Source: Taudactylus pleione
Lineage: Eukaryota > Chordata > Amphibia > Anura > Myobatrachidae
Length of the DNA: 64,000 nucleotides
Direction of reading: 5' to 3'
NCBI GenBank assembly: GCA_031769625.1
Contig: JAUIMM010000124.1
Span: 9,498,001-9,562,000, forward strand
Position 1 is the first letter of the stretch; each line of letters starts with the position of its first letter. The notes beneath the pieces were generated by a model, which was not told the origin of the DNA, did not search any database, and worked only from the letters and a program-made list of their open reading frames with translations. The position numbers were made by a program, and so were the translations under genes. Of the stretch, positions 9,951-21,874 are shown in pieces.

Positions 9951-12900
9951 TCATTTCAGCGCCAGGGTCTGCCACACAACTGTGGCTGAAATGATTGGTT
10001 CGTTTGGGCCCCCACAAAACAAGCTGGCAATTAATCTGTCCCTGCACAAACTGGCTCTACGGAGGCGAGATGTCGTCCTCATCCTCCTCATCCCCGATTC
10101 CTCACCCTCTTCAGTGTTGTGTACATCCTCATCCTCACAGAGTATTAACTCATCTTCACTGGAATCCACCACCACAGGTCCCTCTGTACGTTCTGGAGGC
10201 TGGTCTCCCTGGAAGAGTTGATAATTCATTTTTATGAACATCATCTTCTCCACATTTTGTGGAAGCAACCTCCTACGCCTTTCGCTGACAAGGTTCCCGG
10301 CTGCACTAAACACTCTTTCGGAGTACACACTGGAGGGGGGGTAACTCAGGTAAAATAGAGCCAGTTTGTACAGGGGCCTCCAAATTGCCTCTTTTTCCTG
10401 CCAGTACAGGTATGGACTGTCTGACATGCCTACTTGGATGCTGTCACCGATGTAATCCTCCACCATTCTGTCAATAGTGACAGTATCATATGTAGTGACA
10501 GTAGACATGTCAGAAATTGTTGGCAGGTCCTTCAGTCCGGACCAGATGTCCAAACTTGGTCCTGCCTGCCCTGCATCACCGCCAGCGGGTTGCTTAGGAT
10601 ACCTATGTTTTTTCCTGGCAGCCCCAGTTGCGGGAGAAAATGAAGAAGGAGCTGTTGATGTGTCACGTTCCACTTCAGCTGACAGTGTGTTCACCAGCAG
10701 GTCTTTGCACCTCTGCAGGCTTGTGTCGGCTGGAAAGAGAGACACCACATAGGCTTTAAACCTAGGATTGAGCACGGTGGCCAAAATGTAGTGGTCTGAT
10801 TTCAACAGATTGACCACCCTGGAATCCTGGCAAAGCGAATGAAGGGCTTCATCCACAAGTCCCACATGCCGAGCAGAATCGCTCCATCTTATCTCCTCCT
10901 TCACTTTCTCCAGCTGCTTCTGCAAAAGCCTGAAGAGGGGAATAACCTGACTCAAGCTGGCAGTGTCTGAACTGACTTCACGTGTGGCAAGTTCGAAGGG
11001 CTGGAGAACCTTGCACAACACGGAAATCATTCTCCACTGCGCTTGAGTCAGGTGCATACCCCCTCCTTTGCCTATGTCATAGGTGGATTTATAGGCTTGA
11101 ATGGCCATTTGCTGCTCCTCCATCCTCTGAAGCATATAGAGGTTTGAGTTCCACTGCGTCACAACCTCTTGCTTCAGGTGATGGCGGGGCAGGTTCAAGA
11201 GTGTTTGCTGGTGCTCCAGTCTTTGGCACGCAGTCGCTGAATGGCGAAAGTGGCCAGAAATTTTTCGGGCCACCCAAAGCGTCTCCTGCACGCCCCTGTC
11301 GCTTTTCTGAAAATTCTGCACCACCAAGTTTATTGTGTGAGCAAAACATGGGACGTGCTGGAATTTGCCCAGATGTAATGCCCGCACAATATTGGTGGCG
11401 TTGTCAGATATCACAAATCCCCAGGAGAGTCTAAGTGGGGTAAGCCACTGGGCGATGATTTCCCTCAGTTTCTCTAAGAGGTTGTCGGCGGTGTGCCTCT
11501 TACTGAAGCTGGTGATACACAGCATAGCCTGCCTTGGAACAAGCTGGCGTTTCTGAGATGCTGCTACTGGTGATGCTGCTGCTGTTGCTGTGTAAGGTGA
11601 TACATCTACCCAGTGGGCTGTCACAGTCATATAGTCCTTAGTCTGCCCTGTTCCACTTGTCCACATGTCCGTGGTTAAGTGGACATTGGGTACAACCGCA
11701 TTTTTCAGGACACTGAGGACACTTTTTCTGACGTTTCTGTACAGTCTCGGTATCTCCTGCCTAGTGAAGTGGAATCTAGACGGGATTTGGAACCGGGGAC
11801 ACACTATCTCCATCAATTGTCTAAATCCCACTGCACTAATGGTGGATACCGGACGCACGTCTAACACCAACATAGCAGTCAAGGCCTCAGTTATATGTTT
11901 TGCTTGAGGATGACTGCTGTCGTACTTCATCCTCCTCGCTAAGGACTGTTGGAAGGTCAATTGTTTAGTAAAAGTAGTGGTGTTCCTACTTCCTCTCTGG
12001 GATGATGAACGACTCCCAGCAGCAGCAACAGCAGCATCGGCAGCAGGAGGCGTAGCAATGCAGGATCCTCCGGAGGAATCCTGGATAGGAGAGTGAGTCA
12101 TGCCAGTGACATGGCTTGCAGGACTACTTCCGATCCTGACTAAGGAGGACAATGGGATTTAGGTGTCCCTGGACTGCTTACGGTCTTAGCCAAAGTTTCT
12201 GAACTTGACAGTAACTTTTTATGAATGCACTGCAGGTGCTGTATAAGGGAGGATGTTCCTAGGTGGTTAACGTCCCTACCCCTACTTATTCCACCTTTAC
12301 ATATGGTACATATGGCAAGACAGTTGTTGTCCGGATTTGGATAGAAATATTGCCAGACCAAAGAGGTGGAATGTTTGGTCTTCTGCCCAGGCATGACCGT
12401 GATGGGCTTTTTCATCCCACGGACAACAACTGTCTCCCCCTTAGCCTGATTTAAACAAACCACATCACCATCAGAATCCTCCTTGCCAACTTCCTCCTCA
12501 GCGCCAGCTACACCAGTATCCTCATCCTATTGTACTTCAACAGTGACATCTTCAATTTGCATATCAGCAAGTGGACTGTGGGTGCTCCTTTCAGCACTTG
12601 CAGGGGGCGTGCAAATGGTGGAAAGAGCCACCTCTTCCCGTCCAGTGCTGGGAAGGTCAGGCATCGCAACCACCACCACACTTGGACTCTCCTTGGGAAT
12701 TTGTGATATCTTCTTAGAATGCACAGTTCTTCGCTGTGCTTTTGCCAGCTTAACTCATTTGATTTTTTTAGTGGGAGGAGGGCTTCCATCGTCATGTGAA
12801 GCTGAACCACTAGTCATGATCATAGGGAAAGACCTTAGCCATTCCTTGCCACTCCGTGTCGTAAATGACATATTGGCAAGTTTACGTTTCTCTTCAGATG

Positions 12901-13114
12901 ATTTAAATGTTATTTTCAAGGTCATTTTCCTGAACTTTGTCATTTGGGATTGTATGTGCCCTCTACTATGACATTGGGCATCGACCTTGGCAGACGACGT
13001 TGATGTCATGTTTTCGTCTATGTCATGACTAGTGGCAGCAGCTTCAGCACTAGGAGGAAGTGGTTCTTGATCTTTCCTTATTTTATTTTTATCGGAGAAA
13101 GTTTGGTCGTCCAT
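9951..13114 (-). pseudogene. hAT transposase with BED zinc finger (ZBED-like)
   Basis: Reading starts at ATG 13114-13112 (MDDQTFSDK) and keeps one frame to about 12140, with stops at 12755-12757 and 12527-12529. It then shifts frame at 12140-12152 and stays open to 9951. Domains: an acidic/Ser-rich N-terminus; a BED finger (VWQYFYPN, CTICKGG, HLGTSSLIQHLQCIH); the RNase H-like core beginning LTTDMWTSG with the first Asp; CFAHTINLVVQ (the CxxH box); and the C-terminal dimerisation block SERVFSAAGNLVSERRRRL. Total about 1050 codons, long for hAT-Ac because of the N-terminal extension. An intron rather than a frameshift is possible at 12150 but no clear splice pair is seen. Confidence 0.93.
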
Positions 13115-13126
13115 TTATGTTATATT

Positions 13127-14900
13127 GATATATACGTGCAGCTAAGGCGCACACAAACACAGAAATTTTTTTTTTATTTTTGTTGGAGACTTGTGCGCTT
13201 TGTGGGTTACACCACCCTTTAAGAAAAGAGCCAGATGGCCCTTTACTTATGGGACACAGGCGCACGCTTGGCGCTGCTCCTTTGTTGATGCACGTGCAGC
13301 CACAGTGCACACAATTCACAAACACAGAAAAACATTTTTTATTTTGTTTGGACTGCCCTTTGGGGGTTACAGCACCCTTTAGCGGTCAATCCAGCAGGCC
13401 CTTTATTTATGGGACACAGGCGCACGCTTGGCACTACTTTGTTGATGCACGTGCGGCTACTGCGCACACAATTCACAAACACAGAAAATATTTTTTTATT
13501 TTGTTTGGAGTGTACTTTGGGGGTTACAGCACCCTTTAACGGACAAGCCACCTGGCCCTTTACTTATGACACAGGCGCACCCTTGGCACTACTTTGTTGA
13601 TGCACGTGCGGCTACTGCGCACACATTTCACAAACAAAAAAATATATTTTTTTATTTTGTTTGGAGTGCCCTTTGGGGGTTACAGCACCCTTTAATGGAC
13701 AAGCCAGCTGGCCTTTTACTTATGGGACACAGGCGCACGCTTGGCACTACTTTGTTGATGCACGTGCGGCTACTGCGCACACAATTCACAAACACAGAAA
13801 ATATTTTTTTATTTTGTTTGCAGTGAACTTTGGGGGTTACAGCACCCTTTAACGGACAACCCAGCTGGCCCTTTACTTATGACACAGGCGCACGCTTGGC
13901 ACTACTTTGTTGATGCACGTGCGGCTACTGCGCACACAATTCACAAACAAAAAAATATATTTTTTTATTTTGTTTGGAGTGCCCTTTGGGGGTTACAGCA
14001 CCCTTTAACGGACAAGCCAGCTGGCCTTTTACTTATGGGACACAGGCGCATGCTTGGCACTACTTTGTTGATGCACGTGCGGCTACTGCGCACACAATTC
14101 ACAAACACAGAAAATATTTTTTTATTTGGTTTGGAGTGTACTTTGGGGGTTACAGCACCCTTTAATGGTCAAGCCACCCGGCCTTTTACTTTTGACACAG
14201 GCGCACACTTGGCACTACTTTGTTGATGCACGTGCGGCTACTGCGCACACAATTCACAAAAACAGAAAATATTTTTTTATTTGGTTTGGAGTGTACTTTG
14301 GGGGTTACAGCACCCTTTGGCGGTCAAGCCACCCGGCCCTTTACTTATGACAGAGGCGCACGCTTGGCACTACTTTGTTGATGCACGTGCGGCTACTGCG
14401 CACACAATTCACAAACACAGAAAATATTTTTTTATTTTGTTTGCAGTGAACTTTGGGGGTTACAGCACCCTTTAACGGACAAGCCAGCTGGCCCTTTACT
14501 TATGACACAGGCGCACGCTTGGCACTACTTTGTTGATGCACGTGCGGCTACTGCGCACACAATTCACAAACAAAAAAATATATTTTTTTATTTTGTTTGG
14601 AGTGCCCTTTGGGGGTTACAGCACCCTTTAACGGACAAGCCAGCTGGCCTTTTACTTATGGGACACAGGCGCATGCTTGGCACTACTTTGTTGATGCACG
14701 TGCGGCTACTGCGCACACAATTCACAAACACAGAAAATATTTTTTTATTTGGTTTGGAGTGTACTTTGGGGGTTACAGCACCCTTTAATGGTCAAGCCAC
14801 CCGGCCTTTTACTTTTGACACAGGCACACGCTTGGCACTACTTTGTTGATGCATGTGCGGCTACTGCGCACACAATTCACAAACACAGCAAAAATATTTT
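13127..14900. repeat. 156-bp tandem array beside the hAT transposase start
   Basis: Twelve anchors of the motif acgtgc(g/a)gct recur every 155-157 bases from 13134 to 14850. Each unit has gggggttacagcaccctttaa, a variable tail (ccagctggccc or ccacccggcc), gcgcacgcttggcactac and a poly-T tract. Later units fall into alternating variants, and a block of four units (about 13830-14300) resembles the block at 14450-14800, suggesting a higher-order duplication. The plus-strand frames of 60-119 codons here simply repeat and are not genes. The array begins only a few bases upstream of the transposase ATG. Confidence 0.95.
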
Positions 14901-14924
14901 TTTTTTAGCACTTGGGGGGAGCAC

Positions 14925-15250
14925 CCCTGACAGACAGAGCACCCCCTGGACAACACTACAGCACCCCTTTAGGACTGGGACACTGCACAGGACTTTGGAG
15001 TGGACACAGCCCCTCTGGACAACTAACTGCACAACACAGTCCAGCCAGCCCCTATGGACTTTGAAGTAGTGGACACAGCCCCTATGGACAACAGCAGCAC
15101 AGCACAACACAGCCAGCCCCTATTGGACTTTGAAGTAGTGGACACAGCCCCTATGGACAACAGCAGCACAGCGCAGCACAACACTACTCTGCACTACACT
15201 ACACTACACTACACAGCCCAGCCAGCCCTAACTCCCACCCTCCCTCTTCA
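14925..15250. repeat. Second repeat block in the hAT 5' region
   Basis: Three imperfect repeats of gtggacacagcccc(t)atgg...acaacagcagcacagc, about 75 bases apart, followed by a CACTA-rich microsatellite (actacactacactacac). It lies between the 156-bp array and the right TIR, in the likely promoter or 5' UTR of the minus-strand transposase. Just before the TIR is a GC-rich segment with repeated ctcggatcgg. Confidence 0.75.
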
Positions 15251-15460
15251 CTGTCCACAGCCGAGTGAGAAAATGGCGCCGACGCAGGTACCTTATATAA
15301 GATTCAAAACCCGCGAGACCCGGAAGGCGGGATGATGACGTTTTGCCTCGATTTCAGATCCGAGTCAGGCGGGAAAAGTCGAGCCTGACTCGGATCGGCC
15401 TCGGATCGGGGGGGGCTCGGGGGGGTTCGGATTTCAGAAATCCGAACCCGCTCACCCCTA

Positions 15461-17250
15461 ATATATACATGATTTCTGCTTTATATGGTGCTTGGGTAAC
15501 ACTACCTCGGAGTTCAGGGCAGAGAGGAATGTCTCCAATTATACATCAGAACAATAATTAGAGCAGACTTTTGATCAGTTAGTGTACATTGATGCTGGAG
15601 GGCCCGGAAGAGAGGGCCATCGCTGCTAGAGAAAGACAAAGAAGGACTTATCTGAAGGAAAAAGCCACCAGTTCCCTTCCATAGTAAGCCACCGTTTACA
15701 GAGCTGTAGCAGTAACTTGGCAACATTTTCCAGCAGTGGATCATTTAAATCACCAAAGATTAAAAATAATCCAGTGAGATGCAACCACAGAGGGCCAATC
15801 ATAACTCATCACGGACAGGTCAATCATAGCTCACAATGTCATGGGCCCACCCATTCATTGTGGCTATAAATTTGGCTTCTTCAAGCGGGTGGGCTAGTTC
15901 ATTGGCAGAGAAGGAGCAGTGAATAACTCCTGGAGAAAAAAGGATGCTACTCAGTATAAAAGAAAATGAGGCACCACATCCAAGACAGAAAAGACCATCT
16001 GGAAGAAGAGGCATTACGACATAATATATCAATAGAAGAAGACACCAGAGAAGGAAGCTTCATTAGCTGGAAGAGGCCAGGAGATGACAGGTCAATAAGT
16101 GAAGAAGAGTTGGCAAAGATGGCAGTAGGGAAGTTAAAGATTTGACACAATTACTTCACTCTCCCCTAGTTAAAATTACAGTTAGAAGCTGAACTGTTGG
16201 TACTTTATCTCTCTCCACTTTATCTCTCTCCAAGCTTTGGTAAACCTCTCCCTTAGTGGTCATTAGGAGAAAAGTAAGAGGATTAGACTGTGTGGTAACA
16301 GTGGCAGGAGGGCAGGGTTTTTAGGCAGGAAGGAGGAGAAAGAGGGGGGCAGGAGAAGTGTAGTAGGATAAGAGGGATGAGTGGGGTGAAGACTGAAGAG
16401 CAAGATGCAAGGCCTTGTAGGATATATGCAAACAAGGGGCAAAATATAGAGAATACGAGGAGGCCATGACCTGAGTCAGATTGTAGATAGGGGCACATGA
16501 CCTAAAGCAGAATAAAGAATGTGTGAGCATTACCTTGTGGAGTCCATTATCTCTAAGAATAATAAAGGCAGTGCTGCATCAAGCAGTCCTATGCACAGTA
16601 TTGTTTTGGTAGGAGATGGGATCTTCTAAAGCAATAGTCACACCTCTCCATGCCCTGGTCATGCCCCTTCCACCTCAGAAAACAGATGATATTGTGTCAT
16701 TTTGCACTCTCCCTGAATGATGTTCTGCAAGGTATATAACAATATGAGCTTTTGCAATACTAACAATACCAGTGCAAAAAGGACAGTAATGAAGTGCAGT
16801 GGGGGGTGACAGGGTGTAACTCCTGACATGCATTGTCCAGTTTTAGTGATGAAAAGGTCCCAGATATCAAGCTGCGTACTCCTCACTTCTAAATCTTCAG
16901 GACCAATGTACTTCCATCATCACTGACAGAGCCCAACCTACCTGCAATGTATTGTTGAGAACAGCTGTCGGACATGCCCACTAAGATACAGAGGCTGATG
17001 CCCAGCACTAGGGATGCTTCACTTCCTCCCTGTAATTGTCAAGACTCTGGGCACCACTGAACAGAGCAAATAAAGCTCATTGTTATGAATAAAAAAAGCT
17101 AAGACTGGGTCTTGGGTAGCAGACGGGCCCCAAAGGGGTTGGCAGGCGGAGCCAAGTGGTGTTGCCCTTGACCAGCACCCCTGGAGAGTCCCATACTGGC
17201 CAACCCCTAGTTTCAGCCCTGACTGCACCTAGCTCACACTAGCGAATACT
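15461..17250. other. Gene-free stretch
   Basis: No coding region, TIR or LTR that I can recognise. 15860-16080 is purine-rich (gaagaag runs). 16290-16400 is a GGA/GGAG-rich tract. Open frames reach at most about 100 codons and show no domain. Confidence 0.5.
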
Positions 17251-17716
17251 GGGTCTGATTTAGCAAGGATCACAACTGCTAAAGCGTGCGTAGATGGGAG
17301 ATTGTTGCGTTCTGTGCATGTGTATACATCACAGTGCACGTTTGCGAATGCTTCACTGTGATCAGGAGTATGCAGACCTATCGCAGAGTGATCAACAGAA
17401 AGTGCTGTTTGGGGGGGGTCGGAGAAAAGCAGGCATGTCAGTGCGTTTGAACCCTGTTGCAGTGGCGTGCATAAATTAGCCACTGCGATGGCACACACAG
17501 CTTGAACTCTCACTGTGTGCAGGAAAGTTAGCAATTTAGTGGTAGGGTCAGACCTGCCTTAAATGTGCGAGTGGCTCCGATGTACTTCAATGTTACCAAT
17601 GTTTTTCTGGATTGCAAGGTATTAACGATGTGCGAGAGGGGAAGTGGGCATCTGCATGTTGTCCGTGCGAGTGCTTTGTGATTGCAATTATTAGCGATCT
17701 TTGCTGAATCAGGCTC
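17251..17716. mobile_element. Harbinger-like MITE (TSD ACT), second subfamily
   Basis: 466 bp, left end GGGTCTGATTTAGCAAGGATC, right end GATCTTTGCTGAATCAGGCTC, mirror images with a few changes. ACT stands at 17248-17250 and 17717-17719. Non-coding. It is the reference full copy for the two half-elements inside the hAT at 8936-9516. The interior holds a gggggggtc tract and a gcgatgg/gcgagtgg-rich region. The 3-bp duplication agrees with the other CTGATTCAG-ended elements here. Confidence 0.8.
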
Positions 17717-17939
17717 ACTATGTGTAGAAATGGTAATGCTCCTCCCTGCATTTCCTGAGGTCATGTCAGTTCTAGCCAGAAATTACAGTATGGATAGAGG
17801 AGCACCAACTGAAAAGTCACCCCCTCCCTAGGTGTGTGTGAGTGCATTTTGGAGAGATACTCTGGCTCACAGATTATGGGACAAAGTAGAGGGTAACCAC
17901 CATTTACCAAACTAGGATCTTGCCAATGTGAACTGGAGC

Positions 17940-18130
17940 AATGAAGCAGAATGTAAACTGCAAGCACTACAGTATAATGTGATCTGTGGACACTATTGTA
18001 ATGTGAACTGAGGACACTATAATGTGGTATAATATGAACTAGGGGCAGTACATTGTACCACAATGTGAACTGGGGGCACTGCAATGTGACATAATAGGAA
18101 CTTGTGGTATTGTGTGGCATAATGTGAACT
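17940..18130. repeat. Degenerate minisatellite (aatgtgaactgggggcact)
   Basis: Six or so imperfect units of roughly 25-40 bases with the core taatgtgaactnggggcac. Similar gggcac-containing units occur at 21365-21830 and 49975-50360, so this is a dispersed repeat interior rather than a locus-specific array. Confidence 0.6.
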
Positions 18131-18297
18131 AATGTTGAAATGTTAAAAAAAAATGGCAGCTGCTCAATCAATCTGATAGTACTTTTTCAGGTGCATGAAA
18201 GGGAGGGGTCATACCAAGTAGAAAAAGAGAAGGGGTTTTAACCCCCCATTGTTCCTCAGCACACTGAACCATACCAGCAACAATATATGAACACTAT

Positions 18298-18545
18298 GGG
18301 CCAAATGTAATAGGGTGAGAGTTTAGAAAATGTGAGAGTTTAGCAGCAAACTCTCACATTGGTTGAGTTTTATCTTCAAAATGGGAAAACATCTGAATGA
18401 GATTTTAAATCGTGAGAGTTTTTTAAGTCTAAAAAAACATGCAAGTTCGCTCTGTTACTTTGTTTTTGGACTCTTACATTGGCAAAGTTTAAAAAGTGTC
18501 AGAAACTCTCAGTTTTCTAAACTCTCACCCTATTACATTTGGCCC
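18298..18545. mobile_element. MITE with GGGCCAAATGTAATAGGG ends
   Basis: 248 bp with about 28-bp nearly perfect terminal inverted repeats (GGGCCAAATGTAATAGGGTG at the left and its complement at the right) and TAT on both sides, a likely 3-bp duplication. The interior repeats gtgagagttta and aaactctcac in both orientations. Non-coding. End sequence and duplication are compatible with a Harbinger-type MITE, but the TAT/TA flank could also suit a Tc1/mariner type. Confidence 0.82.
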
Positions 18546-20336
18546 TATATGGTAATAGAATTTCAGAGATATTAGTTGCATGCATTTGCAAATACATGGG
18601 ATGCTGCTAGGCCTCGTCAAGGCTTCTCTGTCACTAGCAGTCCCTACACTAAACGGTTCACGTCCGGGGTGCAGAGCACCCCAAATTAAGTCCAGCCCAG
18701 GACCCCCTCAGGGCATCACACGAAAAATGGAAAAAGAGTGACAGTGCAGTGTAAAGTATAGAAGTGTGCAAGTAATTACTAAGTGTTAAGGGGTTAAAAT
18801 ATATGTGAAAATTACATGAATATTAAACAAACATAAAAAGGTGATGTGAAAAGAAACTATGTGTATTAAGTGGTGATGCCCTCAGGAGGCCCAGCCAGAG
18901 CAGCCTCGGGGGCCCTACGCCCAAACGCTCACCCCAAATGTAATGTATGCCAATTAAAGCCTCATAATAAAGACACATATATATTTTTTGGCAAATGTAA
19001 GGCCTCATGATAAAGGCACATACATAAATGCATCCGAATTGAGAGCCAGCTTACCTGGGAGTCACCCCTGGGAACTCCAACTAGCACTACTAGAACCAGC
19101 ATGCCCTGCTCATGCTGGCTCATTCATGCATCTCATAACCACAAACAAAAAAATGGCATCTGCTCAATCAATCTGATAGTACTACCATTTTTTTGTTTGT
19201 GGTTATGAAAAGCCTGCTGCCTAACAATGACCCTTCAGTAGTGATAGCTGGCATGTGTATGCAATGATTATAATCAACCCCCAATTCACTCCCACTAAGG
19301 GGGGCATTCAATATTGGAGCGAAAAGTCCGTGCTGGACTTTTCTCTCCACATCAGAGGTATTAAGGGGATAAAGTATCTGGCGCGCGCCCGCTTTATCCC
19401 CATATTCAATTCGAAAGCTGCAAAAACGGGACCCAGTGGAAAGGTATCGGAAAAAATTCAGGAATTTTCGGGAAAGCATCCAGGGACTTCCCTAATGATG
19501 TCCTTACATGGGGGATCACTATGGCTACCCCCGTTTTGGCCTGCGGAAGGTAAGTATGGTTTTTAAATAGCCGCGGTAGGTGTTTTTTTCTGACAGGGAA
19601 GAAGTGGTGAAGAAGAGCACTTAGCTTTTTTTTTTTTTACAAAAATTTTATTTTATACTGCACTGCTCCTGAATTCCAACTATCATTTCCCTACATTAAT
19701 GCATACTGTGCAATATATATGGGCATCCCTCTTACTATTGTTTTCACTGGATTTCTTGCAATTACTTCTACAGTACACTCAGATAAGATAGACGCTTGCA
19801 TTAGTAACCTAATTTTTTCACCTCTTATTACTGGTGTTGTTTTGCCATCTAGTGGACATTCAGTGCAAAAGCATAAATTGATATCAATATTCTTTGCATA
19901 TTAGACCTCTCTCAAATGTTGATACAGTCATGTGTTTTTTTTTAAATATGCTCCTTATAAACCATGTTCATTTAAGAGGTGAACATTCCAACATTATAGT
20001 TACTGTGATTAGGATACTCCAGTGCAGGATGCAACAAGTGTCCCTGTAAAAGGGAGTTTAGGCACTTTTGATAATATATTGAAATATATATATTTTTTTT
20101 AGTTTATTATATGGTGGAATATAGTTGAATATTATTTTATTTTTGTAATATTCACATATGGAACCAGCTAGCTCTTCTGAGTGTTCCAAATATTTTATTT
20201 TAAATGTATAATACGGTTGTACTGTACAATTTCTTAATGTATTTATTTTTAATTTTTCACATGGATTTTACTTTAAAAGCTTTTCTTAATTTTAAACTGC
20301 TGTGTTTGTAACACTATTGCTGTTTTTTTACTAGGG
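18546..20336. other. Gene-free stretch
   Basis: No coding support. Holds the hairpin at 19134-19207 and, at 19303-19590, a fragment starting ggggcattcaatattgg with internal dyads (aaaagtccgtgctggactttt; ggggataaag with ctttatcccc) that looks like part of another MITE. 19620-20330 is AT-rich with long T runs. Confidence 0.5.
19134..19207. repeat. Perfect 23-bp hairpin with 28-base loop
   Basis: The left arm cataaccacaaacaaaaaaa plus tgg is exactly mirrored by the right arm at 19185-19207. The loop contains ctgctcaatcaatctgatag, and the same loop text recurs at 18160-18183 next to aaaaaaaaatggcag, about 1 kb away, with only a short poly-A/poly-T stem. Two copies with a shared loop suggest a small mobile hairpin, not chance. 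Confidence 0.75.
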
Positions 20337-20499
20337 CAGAAGTTCCCAAACTCAGCCACTACAGTCCAGATTTTAAGGCTATCCATGCTTGGGTCCAGAT
20401 GATTAAATCAAATGGACTGAAGTACTAATTAAGTCACCTGTGCTCAAACCTGGATATCCTTAAAATGTGGATTGTAATGGTGGAGTTTGGGAACCTCTG
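20337..20499. mobile_element. 163-bp hAT-type MITE
   Basis: Ends CAGAAGTTCCCAAACTC and its complement GAGTTTGGGAACCTCTG (one mismatch), flanked by TACTAGGG at 20329-20336 and GACTAGGG at 20500-20507, an 8-bp duplication with one change. A CAG start and an 8-bp duplication are the hAT hallmarks. The centre has a recognisable second dyad (ggctatccatg / tggatatcc). Non-coding. Confidence 0.85.
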
Positions 20500-20507
20500 G
20501 ACTAGGG

Positions 20508-21008
20508 AATACATGAAAAAGGCACATAAGACAGTACTAGTGGATCCAGTGCAAATTAGTTCTAATGTAATTGGTATTAGCCATGCCCTGCATGGGAACC
20601 CTATGCATTTAATAAGACCTTGCAGTTCAGCATTTAAAATGGCTTCCACTTTGTATACTGTGTATAATTATTATGGGCAAAGTATGTTTGGATCCTGTCT
20701 ACACCACTAGGACCTTGTTTGATAAGTTGCTCCAGATCTACAGGTGACAATATCATGTCACTATTTTAACAGCTCCAGGAAACGGCCCATACACACTGCA
20801 TATACTGTGGTCAAAGCAACACGTGCCATTGTAGATATGACAAATAGTAGTATACAAATAAGTTAATATCTGATTTGAACTGGCCATTTATATTACAAGA
20901 ATCCTGTGATTGGTCTCCAACAGGGACCCCCCACAAACTAGTTGCACCCCTGCCACACTGCACCTGCTGCCCTCTGTTGGTATATGGAGTGTACTACTGC
21001 GCTTCCTC
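20508..21008. other. Gene-free stretch
   Basis: Flank between two TIR elements. I see no gene or repeat end. Confidence 0.45.
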
Positions 21009-21015
21009 CATGATG

Positions 21016-21867
21016 CAGGGCCGCAACTAGGGGGGGGCTGGAGGTGCACGTGCACCGGGTGAGCCGCTGTACCTGGTGCCAGTGACCTCCAGCCCGGCGC
21101 TGCAGAGAGGCTCCAAGCCGGACGTCCGCTGGTAATATTTATTACCAGCGGGCGCCCGGCTCCTTCTCTGCAGCGACGCGGTGTAGCCGGAGCCGGAGGC
21201 TGGAGTTCTCTCCCGAACTCCAGCTTCCGGCTCTCCCCACGGGCACTATGGGGGAGACGTCATGACATCTCCCCCATAGTTCCAAGGAGCAGCCGGCGGA
21301 CCGGACGCGACGCTGGATGCAGGAGCGGGGTTCAAGGTAAGTATTTTTTTTTTTTAATAAGCTGCACTACAGGGGCATTATTATGGGGGCAGGGGCATTA
21401 CCACAGGGGCATTACTATGGGGGCATAGGTAATAAGGGGCATTAATAATGGGGCATGAGCACTACAGGGGCATTACTATTGGGGCATGGGCACTACAGGG
21501 GCATTACCACAGGGGCATTACTGTGGGGGCATGAGCACTACAGGGGCATTACTGTAAGGGCACTACAGGGATATTACTATGGGGGCATGGGCAATACAGG
21601 GGCATTACTATGAGAGCATGGGCACTACATGGGCATTACTATGAAAGCATGGGCAGTACAGGGGCATTAATATGGGAGCATGGGCACTACAGGGGCATTA
21701 CTGTATGGTGGGCACTACAGGGGCATTACTACATTACTATGGGGGTATTAACATATGGGCATTACTATGGGGGCATTACAATATGGGCACTACTGCAGGG
21801 GGAATTACATGGGGGGCGCCAAATTACTGTCTTGCCCCTGGTGACAAAAATCCTAGTTTCGGCCCTG
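21016..21867. mobile_element. 852-bp TIR element, CAGGGCCGAAACTAGG ends
   Basis: The left end CAGGGCCGCAACTAGG is the inverted complement of the right end CCTAGTTTCGGCCCTG with one mismatch, and CATGATG flanks both sides (21009-21015, 21868-21874). The first 340 bases are GC-rich with a dyad (gccggagccggaggctggag, gctccaagccgg); the rest is a gggcattactatgggggcat minisatellite. CAG termini suggest hAT, but the duplication I see is 7 bp, not 8. A related but diverged copy lies at 49690-50360. Confidence 0.75.
21360..21830. repeat. Minisatellite ggggcattactatgggggcatgggcactaca
   Basis: About 15 imperfect units of 30-36 bases, mixing ggggcattactatg and gggcactacag. It is the interior of the TIR element at 21016-21867. 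Plus-strand open frames (up to 111 codons) are a by-product of the repeat. Confidence 0.8.
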
Positions 21868-21874
21868 CATGATG

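Larger units (their letters stand above)
8710..15460 (-). mobile_element. Complete hAT-Ac DNA transposon (8-bp TSD)
   Basis: A 6751-bp element with terminal inverted repeats TAGGGGTGTGC (left) and the complement of TAGGGGTGAGC (right), flanked by the perfect 8-bp duplication ATATATAC at 8702-8709 and 15461-15468. The transposase is on the minus strand, so its 5' end is at the right. Between the start codon and the right TIR lie a 12-unit tandem array and a second short repeat block. The left subterminal region is duplicated around a 580-bp segment of MITE halves. Both the length and the 8-bp duplication fit hAT. The transposase is interrupted, so this copy is probably not autonomous. Confidence 0.95.

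Noticed and set aside
12140..12463. Separate small BED-finger gene
   Set aside because: It is in the same frame as the N-terminal part of the hAT transposase and joins the core by a frameshift; not an independent gene.
13180..15069. Plus-strand open frames of 60-119 codons with shared peptide text
   Set aside because: They are translations of the 156-bp tandem array in the hAT 5' region and exist only because the unit is stop-poor; the real gene is on the minus strand.
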